38,103 bases of DNA from Clostridia bacterium (lineage in GTDB: Bacteria; Bacillota; Clostridia; TANB77; CAG-508), in contig JAGALX010000037.1 in the NCBI GenBank assembly GCA_017625035.1, positions 1 through 38,103 of the forward strand, written 5' to 3'. The notes below the pieces were generated by a model. The model had not been told where the DNA came from. It ran no database searches and saw only the letters and a list, made by a program, of their open reading frames with translations. This document shows positions 9,707 through 18,087 of this stretch, piece after piece; position 1 is the stretch's first letter; the number at the start of each line of letters is the position of its first letter. Position numbers and translations under genes: made by a program.

Positions 9707-9747
9707 TTAAGACACTAACTTATACTGTTTAAAAACAGTGGTCTTAA
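9707..9747 (-). promoter_or_regulatory. Two-level hairpin in the rpsG-fusA gap
   Basis: On the minus strand TTAAGAC (9741-9747) pairs with GTCTTAA (9707-9713), enclosing a second stem ACTGTTT/AAACAGT. It begins two bases after the rpsG stop. No T run follows, so processing, mRNA stability or partial attenuation fits better than full termination. Function is inference. Confidence 0.55.
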
Positions 9748-9749
9748 TT

Positions 9750-10220
9750 TTACCATTTATAATGTGCAAAAGCTTTATTAGCTTCAGCCATTCTATGCAT
9801 ATCTTCTTTCTTTTTAAATGCTCCACCATTTCCAGCAACAGCATCCATTATTTCACCAGCTAATTTTTCAGACATAGTTTTTTCATGTCTATTTCTAGCA
9901 TAAACAACTAACCATCTTAATCCTAATGTTTGTCTTCTTTCTGGTCTTATTTCGATTGGCACTTGGTATGTAGCACCACCAATTCTTCTTGCTTTAACTT
10001 CTAGAACTGGCATTACATTATTTAGTGCATCTTCAAAAACTTCTAATGGATTTTTTTGTTCTTTTTCTTTTATGATTTCGAATGCATCATAAACTATTTT
10101 TTGAGCAACTGTTTTTTTACCATCTAGCATTACATTGTTTATTAATTTTGTAACAACTTTGCTATTGTACATTGGATCTGGTAAAACTTCTCTTTTTGCT
10201 ATATATCCTTTTCTTGGCAC
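9750..10220 (-). CDS. rpsG: 30S ribosomal protein S7
   Basis: S7 nucleates assembly of the 30S head by binding the 3' domain of 16S rRNA. The 156-residue protein has the family start [20 protein letters not shown], the central [15 protein letters not shown] region and the [27 protein letters not shown] end. The start is GTG at 10220, with GGAGGG upstream. It lies 188 bases after rpsL, a long gap with several possible hairpins. In Escherichia coli S7 represses its own operon by binding the rpsL-rpsG gap, so the structure here may play the same role. Confidence 0.98.
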   Translation of the reverse strand: MPRKGYIAKREVLPDPMYNSKVVTKLINNVMLDGKKTVAQKIVYDAFEIIKEKEQKNPLEVFEDALNNVMPVLEVKARRIGGATYQVPIEIRPERRQTLGLRWLVVYARNRHEKTMSEKLAGEIMDAVAGNGGAFKKKEDMHRMAEANKAFAHYKW

Positions 10221-10243
10221 TATTCTTCCCTCCTTATAAATTT

Positions 10244-10384
10244 TGATACTAATTTACCTAGTATCATAGGTACTCTAAAAAGTTTAATACTAATATTTTC
10301 TTCTTAAAACTTTTTTAGTTAAGTGCTATATAATCTATTCTAAATTTAAGTACTAACCTTAATATTAGTAAGTTATATGCACTT
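10244..10384 (-). promoter_or_regulatory. Structured rpsL-rpsG intercistronic region (candidate S7 autoregulatory site)
   Basis: Several inverted repeats are stacked here. Next to the rpsG ribosome binding site, GATACT/AGTATC (10244-10249 with 10259-10264) and TACCTA/TAGGTA (10254-10259 with 10266-10271) overlap, so they would be mutually exclusive. Further upstream in the message, a 12-bp outer stem with one bulge joins 10321-10333 to 10373-10384 and encloses TACTAA/TTAGTA (10351-10356 with 10365-10370). S7 binding in this gap is established for Escherichia coli; transfer to this organism is inference. Confidence 0.5.
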
Positions 10385-10408
10385 GCAATTTAAATTTCTA
10401 AATACTTT

Positions 10409-10822
10409 TTATTTTTTTGGTTTTTTTGCTCCGTATTTAGATCTTGCTTGCATTCTGTCTTTAACTCCTGCAGTATCTAATGTTCCTCTGATTATGTGAT
10501 ATCTAACACCTGGAAGGTCTTTTACTCTTCCTCCTCTTATTAGAACAACACTGTGCTCTTGTAGGTTATGTCCTATTCCTGGGATATAAGATGTTACTTC
10601 ATAACCATTTGAAAGTCTAACCCTTGCTACTTTTCTTAAAGCTGAGTTTGGTTTTTTAGGTGTTACAGTTTTTACTACTGTACATACACCTCTTTTTTGT
10701 GGTGAACGTCTATCAGTCATTTTTTTCTTCATTGAGTTGTATCCATGTTGTAAAGCTGGTGCTGTAGATTTTGTTACACCTGTTTGTCTTCCTTTTCTTA
10801 CTAATTGATTGATTGTTGGCAC
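10409..10822 (-). CDS. rpsL: 30S ribosomal protein S12
   Basis: S12 lies in the decoding centre and affects translational accuracy. The 137-residue protein carries the conserved [12 protein letters not shown] start, [17 protein letters not shown], and [13 protein letters not shown], which includes the aspartate that is methylthiolated in many bacteria. The lysines equivalent to Lys43 and Lys88 of Escherichia coli are intact, so none of the classical streptomycin-resistance changes is seen. The start is GTG with AGGAGG 9-10 bases upstream. It is the first gene of the str string, with a clear promoter and a hairpin leader. Confidence 0.98.
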   Translation of the reverse strand: MPTINQLVRKGRQTGVTKSTAPALQHGYNSMKKKMTDRRSPQKRGVCTVVKTVTPKKPNSALRKVARVRLSNGYEVTSYIPGIGHNLQEHSVVLIRGGRVKDLPGVRYHIIRGTLDTAGVKDRMQARSKYGAKKPKK

Positions 10823-10850
10823 TTAAATTTCACCTCCTGAAAATAATTTA

Positions 10851-10895
10851 ACCGTTAGTATTTTTTTGCTAGTTTTAGCAATTTATACTAACGGT
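10851..10895 (-). promoter_or_regulatory. 5'-end nested hairpin in the rpsL leader
   Basis: ACCGTTAGTAT (11 bases) pairs perfectly with ATACTAACGGT, and inside it TTGCTA pairs with TAGCAA around a four-base loop. Its 5' arm coincides with the predicted transcription start, so the mRNA would begin in a long duplex, ending about 28 nt before the GTG start. It may protect the 5' end or bind a regulator. Confidence 0.7.
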
Positions 10896-10899
10896 AAAC

Positions 10900-10928
10900 A
10901 TTATATCATCTCTATATTAATAAGTCAA
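10900..10928 (-). promoter_or_regulatory. Sigma-A-type promoter of the rpsL-rpsG-fusA-tuf string
   Basis: TTGACT (10923-10928) and a perfect TATAAT (10900-10905) on the minus strand are separated by 17 bases; TG lies one base ahead of the -10, giving an extended -10. Expected start about 10893. Confidence 0.88.
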
Positions 10929-11031
10929 TAATGATTTTTAGTTAAATTTAGTTAAATTTTGCAATTTGTTTTACAATTCACTCACTTTTCTCGTTTGCAT
11001 TTTACTTTTATAAATTATATATATTTTTTTA

Positions 11032-11865
11032 TTAATTATTTCTTAACTTTTTTAATAATTCAATTTCTTTCTTGTATCCATCTAATTCATTTGGCGTTTC
11101 TAGGAAGAATGGCAAACTCACAACTCTTGGATTATTTATAATTTTAGTTATTGCCTCCATTCCAATTTTCCCTTCACCTATTTTTTCATGTCTATCTTTA
11201 TGGCTTGCTCTATCATTTTTACTGTCGTTTAAGTGAATAGCTTTTAATTTTTCTAATCCTATTACTTTATCAAATTCATCTAGTACTTTATCAAAATTAT
11301 TTACTATATCATATCCAGCATCCCAAACATGGCATGTATCTAGGCATACTCCTAATTTTTCTTTTAGATTTACTTTTTCTATTATTGCTTTTATTTCTTC
11401 AAAACTTCTTCCTACTTCACTTCCTTTTCCTGCCATTGTTTCTAGTAATACTGTTGTGGTTTGTTCTTTTGTTAGTATCTCGTTTAACATTTCTGCAATA
11501 TAATTAATTCCAATTTCTACACCTTGTTTTACATGGCTTCCTGGGTGAAAATTATATAAATTTCCTGGTGTGTATTCCATTCTTTTTAAATCATCTATCA
11601 TTGTGTTTTTGGCAAATTCTCTTAGGCCTGGGTCTGCAGAGCATGCGTTTAATGTGTATGGTGAGTGTGCAAGTATTACATTTATGTTATTTTCTTTTGA
11701 GAATTTTAAAAATTCTTGTATATCTTTTTTATCAATTGGTTTGGCTTGTCCTCCTCGTGGATTTCTTGTAAAAAATTGAAATGTATTTGCACCTATACTC
11801 ACTGCTTCTTTTGCCATTGCTAAGTATCCTTTTGAAGCAGATAAGTGGCATCCTATTGTAAACAT
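11032..11865 (-). CDS. nfo: Endonuclease IV (AP endonuclease)
   Basis: Endonuclease IV cleaves DNA at abasic sites in base excision repair and uses a trinuclear zinc centre in a TIM barrel. All nine metal ligands known from Escherichia coli Nfo can be placed: His67, His107, Glu142, Asp176, His179, His211, Asp224, His226 and Glu256, in the motifs [35 protein letters not shown] and DRHEKIGEG. Length (277) is typical. The ATG at 11865 has AAGGGAAGGA upstream and lies 23 bases after topB, so the two genes are probably co-transcribed. Confidence 0.97.
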   Translation of the reverse strand: MFTIGCHLSASKGYLAMAKEAVSIGANTFQFFTRNPRGGQAKPIDKKDIQEFLKFSKENNINVILAHSPYTLNACSADPGLREFAKNTMIDDLKRMEYTPGNLYNFHPGSHVKQGVEIGINYIAEMLNEILTKEQTTTVLLETMAGKGSEVGRSFEEIKAIIEKVNLKEKLGVCLDTCHVWDAGYDIVNNFDKVLDEFDKVIGLEKLKAIHLNDSKNDRASHKDRHEKIGEGKIGMEAITKIINNPRVVSLPFFLETPNELDGYKKEIELLKKLRNN

Positions 11866-11888
11866 AATTATCCTTCCCTTCTATAAAA

Positions 11889-13895
11889 TTATCTTCTCAC
11901 AACTAATTTATTAATTCTAGCTTTTATATAACTTTCTAATTTTTCCATAAATTCATCTGATTTTATTTCTTTTTTAGCAACCATATCTAGCCCTTTTTCC
12001 CAGCTAGCAGTTAATTTAGGATTTAGTATATCTGGCATTGATGAATTTACAACATCATATATTGCTTCACCTTTTACTGTTGGTGTTATTATTTGTGTTT
12101 TTTCATTTATTTTTATATATTTTATTTTTTCTAATTTTTTTATAATTTCACCTCTAGTTGCACTAGTTCCGATTCCAGCGCCTTTTATTTGCTCTCTTAA
12201 TTCCTCGTCTTCGATTAATTTTCCTGCATTTTCCATTGCAAGAATTATAGATCCAGAGTTGTATCTTGTTGGTGGAGATGTTTCTGCATCTTTTGTTTCA
12301 AAATTAATAACTCCTATTTCGGAATTTTTCTTTAACTTAGTCAAAATATCTAAATTGTTTTCTTGTGAGTTATTATTTTCTTGTAGCTTAGTAGTTATTT
12401 TTGAATTTTCGTTTTGTTGTGAATCATTGTTTTCTGTAAAAATTTCATTTTGTTTCGATTTATCCGCTTCTTTTTGTTTTGGTTTTGCAATTTGTAAATA
12501 ACCTTGTTTTGTACATACTTTTCCTGTTACAGAAAATTGCTCATTTTCTATATTTATTGTTACAGATATTTTATTAAATTCTGCTGGTGGATAAAATATT
12601 GCCAAAAATCTTTTTACTATTACTTTATATATTTGTTTATCTAGGTCAGGTAATTTATCATAGTTTTCATATCCTTGTCCTGTTGGTATTATTGCATAAT
12701 GATCTGTTATTTTGCTATCATTTACATATTTAGATTTTACTATATCTGTAGAATATTTTTCTTCTGCCATTTGTTTTATATAGCCTTGTACTTCTTCGTC
12801 TTTATATCCTTTTGCAATTCCATTTAAATTTTTTGATATTATTTTTGCTACTGATGTAGATAAAACTCTTGCATCTGTTCTTGGATATGTTACTAATTTT
12901 TTTTCGTATAGATTTTGTATTATTTCTAATGTTTCATCTGGTTTTATTTTGAATTTTTTTGTACATTCATTTTGTATTTCTGCTAAATTAAATAATAATG
13001 GAGCATTTTCTTTTTGTTTTGATTTTTTCACTTCTGTTACAATCGCTTTTTTATCTTTTAACGAAAGAATAAAATTTTGTGCATCTTCTATTTTTTTGAA
13101 CCCTGATTCATTATATAATTTTGCAGAATTGTACATTTTTGAGTTTTCTGTAACTTTCCATTCAGCTTTGAAACTGCTGTCTTCTTGTCCAAATTCTCCA
13201 ACCACTTTGTAATATGGTGTTTTAACAAAATTTATAATTTCGCGTTCTCTTGATACTACCATTCCAAGAACACATGTCATAACTCTTCCTACAGATATTG
13301 AAACTTTTTCTTCATCAATTTGTTTTGCTATTCTTTTTCCAAATATAATTGATAGTAATCTTGAAAAGTTTATTCCTATTAAATAGTCTTCTTTTGCTCT
13401 TAAATATGCTGCATCTGATAAACTATTATATTCTGATAAATCTTTTGCCTCTTTTATTCCTCTTTTTATTTCATCTTCTGTTTGTGAATCTATCCATACT
13501 CTTTTCATTTTTGCTGATGGATTTGGTTTTGCCATCATAAAAACAAGTCTTTGAATATATTCTCCTTCTCGCCCAGAGTCCCCTGCATTGTATATTTCTT
13601 CTATATCTTCTCTTTGTAGCAATTGCTCAACTATATTGTATTGATTTTGTACTGCTGGAATTATTTCATATTTCCATTCTTTTGGTATAAATGGTAATGT
13701 ATCTAATCTCCAAAATTTTAAATTTTCGTCATATTTTTCTGGATAAGACATTGTTACTAAATGTCCTACACACCATGTTATTATCCATTCATTTGATTCA
13801 ATATATCCATTTTTTCGTGTGCCGTTTATATTTAAAACTTTGGCAAATTCCATTGCTACAGATGGCTTTTCTGTAATTATTAATTTTTTGGCCAA
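11889..13895 (-). CDS. topB: DNA topoisomerase III (type IA)
   Basis: Type IA topoisomerase that passes single strands and can decatenate DNA. The TOPRIM domain opens with LIITEKPSVA (Glu9) and contains GDSGREGE (106-112 region). The active-site tyrosine is Tyr337 in LVTYPRTDARVLS. There is no C-terminal zinc ribbon. A Gln/Asn/Lys-rich low-complexity insert (about residues 475-525) interrupts the core and is not normal in TopB. The start is TTG at 13895, giving AKKLIITEK; the AAGGA site is 11 bases upstream. An eight-codon open frame beginning ATGATG overlaps this start in another frame. The leader contains a conserved element shared with the gene starting at 33356. Confidence 0.94.
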   Translation of the reverse strand: MAKKLIITEKPSVAMEFAKVLNINGTRKNGYIESNEWIITWCVGHLVTMSYPEKYDENLKFWRLDTLPFIPKEWKYEIIPAVQNQYNIVEQLLQREDIEEIYNAGDSGREGEYIQRLVFMMAKPNPSAKMKRVWIDSQTEDEIKRGIKEAKDLSEYNSLSDAAYLRAKEDYLIGINFSRLLSIIFGKRIAKQIDEEKVSISVGRVMTCVLGMVVSREREIINFVKTPYYKVVGEFGQEDSSFKAEWKVTENSKMYNSAKLYNESGFKKIEDAQNFILSLKDKKAIVTEVKKSKQKENAPLLFNLAEIQNECTKKFKIKPDETLEIIQNLYEKKLVTYPRTDARVLSTSVAKIISKNLNGIAKGYKDEEVQGYIKQMAEEKYSTDIVKSKYVNDSKITDHYAIIPTGQGYENYDKLPDLDKQIYKVIVKRFLAIFYPPAEFNKISVTINIENEQFSVTGKVCTKQGYLQIAKPKQKEADKSKQNEIFTENNDSQQNENSKITTKLQENNNSQENNLDILTKLKKNSEIGVINFETKDAETSPPTRYNSGSIILAMENAGKLIEDEELREQIKGAGIGTSATRGEIIKKLEKIKYIKINEKTQIITPTVKGEAIYDVVNSSMPDILNPKLTASWEKGLDMVAKKEIKSDEFMEKLESYIKARINKLVVRR

Positions 13896-13906
13896 TTAAC
13901 CATCAT

Positions 13907-13955
13907 TCCTTGTATTTAATATTTAGGTTTTTGTGGTTTTACCTATAAACCTTTG
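13907..13955 (-). promoter_or_regulatory. Duplicated leader element, copy A (upstream of topB)
   Basis: Between the HD gene and topB, on the minus strand: AAAGGTTTATAGGTAAAACC, then ACAAAAACCTAAATAT, then ATACAAGGA. A near-identical copy lies upstream of the gene at 33356. AGGTTT can pair with AAACCT; alternatively GGTTT/AAACC forms a hairpin whose loop (TAGGT) pairs with the downstream ACCTA, an H-type pseudoknot. The element ends in the ribosome binding site of topB, so a translational switch is possible. This is inference. Confidence 0.6.
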
Positions 13956-13967
13956 TCTTTTGTTTTA

Positions 13968-14735
13968 TTATTTTAATTGTTCATCTATGTAATCGTTTGC
14001 TATATCAACAAGTTCTTTTGCGGTTTCTATTGTTTTTGGATTTTTAAATTGTACTCTTTGTAGTAATTTATTTATATAATCATTTTCATTTATTACAATA
14101 TAGCTACTTTTGTAGTAAAAATCAAACGCATATGCCACATGTGATATCCATATATCTCCATATGTTTCTCTTTTTTTGTAATCAATTACATGTTCTTCTT
14201 TAAATTCTCTTACTATTTCATCAGAAAATATTTCTTGCTCTAAAGTAGGACATCCATACGTATTTTCTATAGTATCAGTTAGAAGGACATAGAATATATC
14301 TAATTTATCACTATCTTTTATTATTTTTGAATGTAATAGTTCTTTTTCTGTTAAACCTTTTTCTATTCCTGATTTATTGTGATTTAAAATTGCTGTTTTT
14401 ATTATTTTATAATATTTTTCTTCTATATTAAATTTTTTTATTAAATTGTCTTCAAATAGAATTTTTACACCATATTCTCCATGGTTTATACTATTTTTAT
14501 CAATAAAGGTATTATATTTTTTTACTTGCTCAAACCTACCTATATCATGTAATAAACCTATTAATTCTGCTAATTTTATATCTTCTTCACTTAAATTTAA
14601 TGATGTTGCAATTTTTTTACTGATACTTGATACTCTTAATATATGTGCTACCTTTAATGCTATTCTTCCATCATTAATATCATAATTTTTTATATATTCT
14701 TTAAATACTTTTTTGGCATTTTCTATATTAATCAT
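13968..14735 (-). CDS. HD-domain phosphohydrolase
   Basis: A 255-residue HD-superfamily protein, likely a metal-dependent phosphohydrolase or phosphodiesterase. The HD motif set is in order: His31 (HILRVS), His63-Asp64 (LLHDIGRFEQ), His85 (INHGEYG), His119 (LNHNKSG) and Asp143 (DSDKLDIF). The C-terminal third is helical with no motif I recognise. Substrate cannot be told from sequence; relatives are annotated only as HD domain proteins. The ATG has AAAGGGA nine bases upstream. It is the first gene of a minus-strand group with topB and nfo, and is divergent from clpE. I could not find a convincing promoter, although TATAAT occurs near 14796. Confidence 0.85.
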   Translation of the reverse strand: MINIENAKKVFKEYIKNYDINDGRIALKVAHILRVSSISKKIATSLNLSEEDIKLAELIGLLHDIGRFEQVKKYNTFIDKNSINHGEYGVKILFEDNLIKKFNIEEKYYKIIKTAILNHNKSGIEKGLTEKELLHSKIIKDSDKLDIFYVLLTDTIENTYGCPTLEQEIFSDEIVREFKEEHVIDYKKRETYGDIWISHVAYAFDFYYKSSYIVINENDYINKLLQRVQFKNPKTIETAKELVDIANDYIDEQLK

Positions 14736-14949
14736 TTTGTATTATCCCTTTCTGAATAATATATATAGTTTGTTATGATTACTTTTCTTATCATATTATA
14801 AAAAACGATTTTTTTCAATATACAATATAAATTTTAAACCGCAAAAATTTTTCTAAAAATTTATTTTGTCATAACATCTCCTGAATTTTTCAACTATTTT
14901 AAAGTCCTCATTTATAGAAAAACTCCGCCCTTTTTACCAACTTTTTTAC

Positions 14950-14978
14950 TTGACTAGCAACTAGTTTTAATGTATTAT
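14950..14978 (+). promoter_or_regulatory. Promoter of clpE-pgsA with overlapping small dyad
   Basis: TTGACT (14950-14955) and TATTAT (14973-14978) are 17 bases apart; an overlapping TATAAT lies three bases on. ACTAG-CAA-CTAGT (14953-14965), an inverted repeat, overlaps the -35 and could be an operator. It does not match the CtsR heptad repeat or the CIRCE element known for Firmicute heat-shock genes. Confidence 0.65.
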
Positions 14979-15013
14979 AATAGATATTTATAAAAAGATA
15001 GGAGAAAAAATAT

Positions 15014-17308
15014 ATGTTATGTTCAGTTTGTAAAAAGAATGCAGCTGTAATATTTATAAATAAATCAAGCGATCCTAGCAAAATGGATGGCTTATGTTAT
15101 GAATGCGCAAAAAAGCAAGGCATCAACCCTTTAGATGCTTTAGCAAAGCAAGCCAATTTATCAGATAGCGATTTAGAAAATATGTCAAAACAATTCGAAA
15201 GCATGTTTAATGATATATCAGAAAACCCAGAATTTAATATAGAAAATACAGATGATTTAAATAATGACTCAAACAGCCTAGGTTCAATATTCTCTGGTTT
15301 ATTCGGTTCTACAAAAAATCAAAATAATTCATCTGACAATGCTTCAAACAACATAAATAATACAAAAAAAGTAAAAACAGAAAAAAAACAAGCTAATAAA
15401 AAACACAAAGCATTAGATAATTTTGGAACAAACTTAACAACAAAAGCCAAAAATAATCAATTAGACTTAGTTGTTGGTAGAGACAAAGAGCTAGAAAGAA
15501 TAATTCAAATTTTAAATAGACGTACAAAAAATAATCCTTGCCTTATCGGTGAACCAGGTGTTGGTAAAACAGCTATTGCACAAGGATTAGCAATAAAAAT
15601 AGCAACAGGAGATGTTCCTTCAAAATTACTAAACAAAGAAGTTTATCTTTTGGATATGACTGCAGTACTAGCAGGTACACAATTTAGAGGACAATTTGAA
15701 TCTAGAATGAAAGCAATTATTGATGAATGTAAAAGTTGCGGAAATATAATTTTAGTAATTGATGAAATTCACAATATTATTGGAGCTGGAGATGCCGAAC
15801 ATTCTATGAATGCTGCAGATATTTTAAAACCATCACTTTCAAATGGAGAAATTCAATTAATTGGAACTACTACTCTAAAAGAATACAGAAAATACATTGA
15901 AAAAGATAGTGCTTTAGAAAGAAGATTCCAAAAAGTATTAGTTGAAGAACCATCTGCTACAGATGCTGTAACTATTCTAGACGGAATAAAAAAATATTAT
16001 GAAGACTTCCACAAAGTAAAAATATCAACAGATGTTATAAAACAAGCTGTACTAATGTCTGAAAAATATATTCATGATAGATTTCTTCCAGATAAGGCTA
16101 TCGATGTTTTAGATGAAGCTTGCTCGCAAATCAACTTAAACAATAAAGATTTATACCAATTAGAAATACTAAAAAATGAATTAAAAGATGTTCAATCAGA
16201 AAAAGAAGAAGCCGCACAAGCTGATTCTACAGAAGACTATCAAAAAGCTGCTGAATTAAAAATGAAAGAATGTAAATTATTAGAGCAAATAGATGCTTTA
16301 AATAAAAATATGAAAGTAGTTTCTTTAACTGTTCACGATATTGCAAATGTAATTGAACGTTGGACCAAAATTCCTGTAAATAAAATTACAGAAGAAGAAA
16401 CTCAAAAATTATTAAACTTAGAGCAAAATCTTCATAAGAGAGTTATCGGACAAGAAGATGCAGTAAAAAGTGTATCTAGAGCAATTAGAAGAAACAGAGC
16501 TGGTTTAAAAACAACAAAAAGACCACCTTCATTTATATTCGTTGGACCTACAGGTGTTGGAAAAACAGAACTTGCAAAATCTTTAGCATACGAAATGTTT
16601 GGAGATGAAAATTCAATTATTCGTGTTGATATGTCTGAATATATGGAAAGCCACTCTACATCAAAACTTATTGGCTCTCCTCCAGGCTATGTTGGTTATG
16701 ATGATGCTGGTCAATTAACAGAAAAAGTAAAAAGAAGACCATATTCTATTGTATTATTTGATGAAATTGAAAAAGCTCACTCTGATGTTTTTAATTTATT
16801 ACTTCAAGTTTTAGATGATGGTAGATTAACAGATAGCCAAGGAAATACTATAAGTTTTGAAAATACAATTATTATAATGACATCCAATGTTGGTTCAAAT
16901 GTTAACACAAATTCTATAGGTTTTAACAATGAATCGGTTGTTAATAGTAAACTTCAAGATAGCCTAAGAGAAACTTTTAGGCCAGAATTTTTAAATAGAA
17001 TTGACGAAATTGTTACATTTAAGTCATTAACAGAGCCACAATTACTTCAAATTGTTGAATTAATGCTACAAAATACTAATAAAGCACTAAACGATAAAGA
17101 TATAACTTTAAATATTTCAGATTCTGCAAAACAATATTTACTACAAAAAGGTACTGATATAAAATATGGTGCTAGACCTTTACGTAGAGCTATACAAAGA
17201 TATGTTGAGGATGAATTATCAGAATTAATTTTAAAATCTGAATTACAAAATGGACAAACAATTAATATTGACTGTACTAATAATGAATTAACATTTATAG
17301 TAAAATAA
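15014..17308 (+). CDS. clpE: ClpE-type ATP-dependent protease unfoldase
   Basis: A Hsp100/Clp unfoldase (764 residues) that feeds substrates to ClpP. The N-terminus is a four-cysteine zinc finger (Cys3, Cys6, Cys28, Cys31), the mark of ClpE as against ClpC, followed by an Asn/Ser/Lys-rich linker (about 60-130) and no Clp_N repeats. Then come AAA-1 with GEPGVGKT near 180, a middle region with a UVR-like segment (about 395-440, [16 protein letters not shown]), AAA-2 with GPTGVGKT near 511, and the C-terminal D2-small domain. NSIGF provides the IGF loop that docks ClpP. GGAG is nine bases before the ATG. It is followed after 23 bases by pgsA. No CtsR operator is visible, which is odd for a ClpE. 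Confidence 0.92.
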   Translation: MLCSVCKKNAAVIFINKSSDPSKMDGLCYECAKKQGINPLDALAKQANLSDSDLENMSKQFESMFNDISENPEFNIENTDDLNNDSNSLGSIFSGLFGSTKNQNNSSDNASNNINNTKKVKTEKKQANKKHKALDNFGTNLTTKAKNNQLDLVVGRDKELERIIQILNRRTKNNPCLIGEPGVGKTAIAQGLAIKIATGDVPSKLLNKEVYLLDMTAVLAGTQFRGQFESRMKAIIDECKSCGNIILVIDEIHNIIGAGDAEHSMNAADILKPSLSNGEIQLIGTTTLKEYRKYIEKDSALERRFQKVLVEEPSATDAVTILDGIKKYYEDFHKVKISTDVIKQAVLMSEKYIHDRFLPDKAIDVLDEACSQINLNNKDLYQLEILKNELKDVQSEKEEAAQADSTEDYQKAAELKMKECKLLEQIDALNKNMKVVSLTVHDIANVIERWTKIPVNKITEEETQKLLNLEQNLHKRVIGQEDAVKSVSRAIRRNRAGLKTTKRPPSFIFVGPTGVGKTELAKSLAYEMFGDENSIIRVDMSEYMESHSTSKLIGSPPGYVGYDDAGQLTEKVKRRPYSIVLFDEIEKAHSDVFNLLLQVLDDGRLTDSQGNTISFENTIIIMTSNVGSNVNTNSIGFNNESVVNSKLQDSLRETFRPEFLNRIDEIVTFKSLTEPQLLQIVELMLQNTNKALNDKDITLNISDSAKQYLLQKGTDIKYGARPLRRAIQRYVEDELSELILKSELQNGQTINIDCTNNELTFIVK

Positions 17309-17331
17309 TTCAAAAAAACGGAGGTTTATTA

Positions 17332-17904
17332 ATGAAAAAAAATATACCAAATATACTTACTATATCAAGATTTATATTTATACCACTTATAATTATTGCT
17401 TTAATTATTGATAAATATTTATTAGCTTTTATATTACTTACTGTATCAAGTTTAACAGATGTATTAGATGGTTTTTTAGCCAGAAAATATAATTTAATAA
17501 CAGACTTTGGAAAATTAATAGATCCCTTAGCCGATAAAGCTACACAACTTTCTATTTTAATTACACTATCTGTAAAACAAACATCTTCTGGTGAAGCAAT
17601 TTTACCTCTTTGGATATTGTTTATTATTGTTTTAAAAGAGATATTAATGGTAGCTGGTGCATCTTTCCTTTATGGAAAAGATTTAGTTGTATCTAGTAAA
17701 TGGTATGGTAAACTTACAACTGTATTATTTTATTTAGCAATTGTATGCTCTCTTATAATTGCATATTTTAATATTAGTTTTAGATTTGATACTTATTTGT
17801 ACTATTTAGGTTTAGCTATGACTATTTTTTCATTAATTATGTATTTTCGCTCATTTTATGCGCAAGGATACTTAAAGAATTTGCAAAAATATAAGAAGGA
17901 TTAG
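17332..17904 (+). CDS. pgsA: CDP-diacylglycerol--glycerol-3-phosphate 3-phosphatidyltransferase
   Basis: Makes phosphatidylglycerol phosphate, the first committed step to phosphatidylglycerol, in the membrane. The CDP-alcohol phosphotransferase signature is complete: Asp43, Asp46-Gly47, Ala50-Arg51, Gly60, Asp64 and Asp68 in LTDVLDGFLARKYN and ITDFGKLIDPLADK. About five to six membrane segments, length 190, both typical. A perfect GGAGG precedes the ATG, 23 bases after clpE. The sequence signature alone does not separate PgsA from related enzymes; overall similarity and length favour PgsA. Confidence 0.92.
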   Translation: MKKNIPNILTISRFIFIPLIIIALIIDKYLLAFILLTVSSLTDVLDGFLARKYNLITDFGKLIDPLADKATQLSILITLSVKQTSSGEAILPLWILFIIVLKEILMVAGASFLYGKDLVVSSKWYGKLTTVLFYLAIVCSLIIAYFNISFRFDTYLYYLGLAMTIFSLIMYFRSFYAQGYLKNLQKYKKD

Positions 17905-17912
17905 TGTTATAC

Positions 17913-17950
17913 AAAAAACTTAACTTAAAAATATTAGGTTAAGTTTTTTT
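17913..17950 (+). terminator. Rho-independent terminator of clpE-pgsA
   Basis: AAAAAACTTAAC pairs with GTTAAGTTTTTT (12 bp) around a 13-base AT-rich loop, with the T run directly after. It begins 9 bases after the pgsA stop. Confidence 0.88.
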
Positions 17951-17974
17951 GTTACATAAGTTATAAAGAAAACA

Positions 17975-18025
17975 GAGAATGAATGGCTATAGTTGAATAT
18001 ATAGTTACCAGCACTATTCATTCTC
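17975..18025. terminator. Long inverted repeat, possible terminator of the BofC-comEC-nlpC unit
   Basis: GAGAATGAAT (17975-17984) and ATTCATTCTC (18016-18025) form a perfect 10-bp stem, extended by one G-U and one G-C pair, around a loop of about 27 bases with its own small CTATA/TATAG stem. On the minus strand GTTTTCTTT follows. It lies 62 bases beyond the minus-strand stop at 18088. The loop is longer than in a normal terminator, so a different RNA role is possible. Confidence 0.45.
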
Positions 18026-18087
18026 AGTCTTTATTTAGTATTGTTAATGTCTGATTTTTATTAACTTGACGGCTTATATTAAACATG

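Noticed and set aside
14736..15013. CtsR or CIRCE operator before clpE
   Set aside because: No AGTCAAA heptad pair and no TTAGCACTC-N9-GAGTGCTAA found by eye on either strand.
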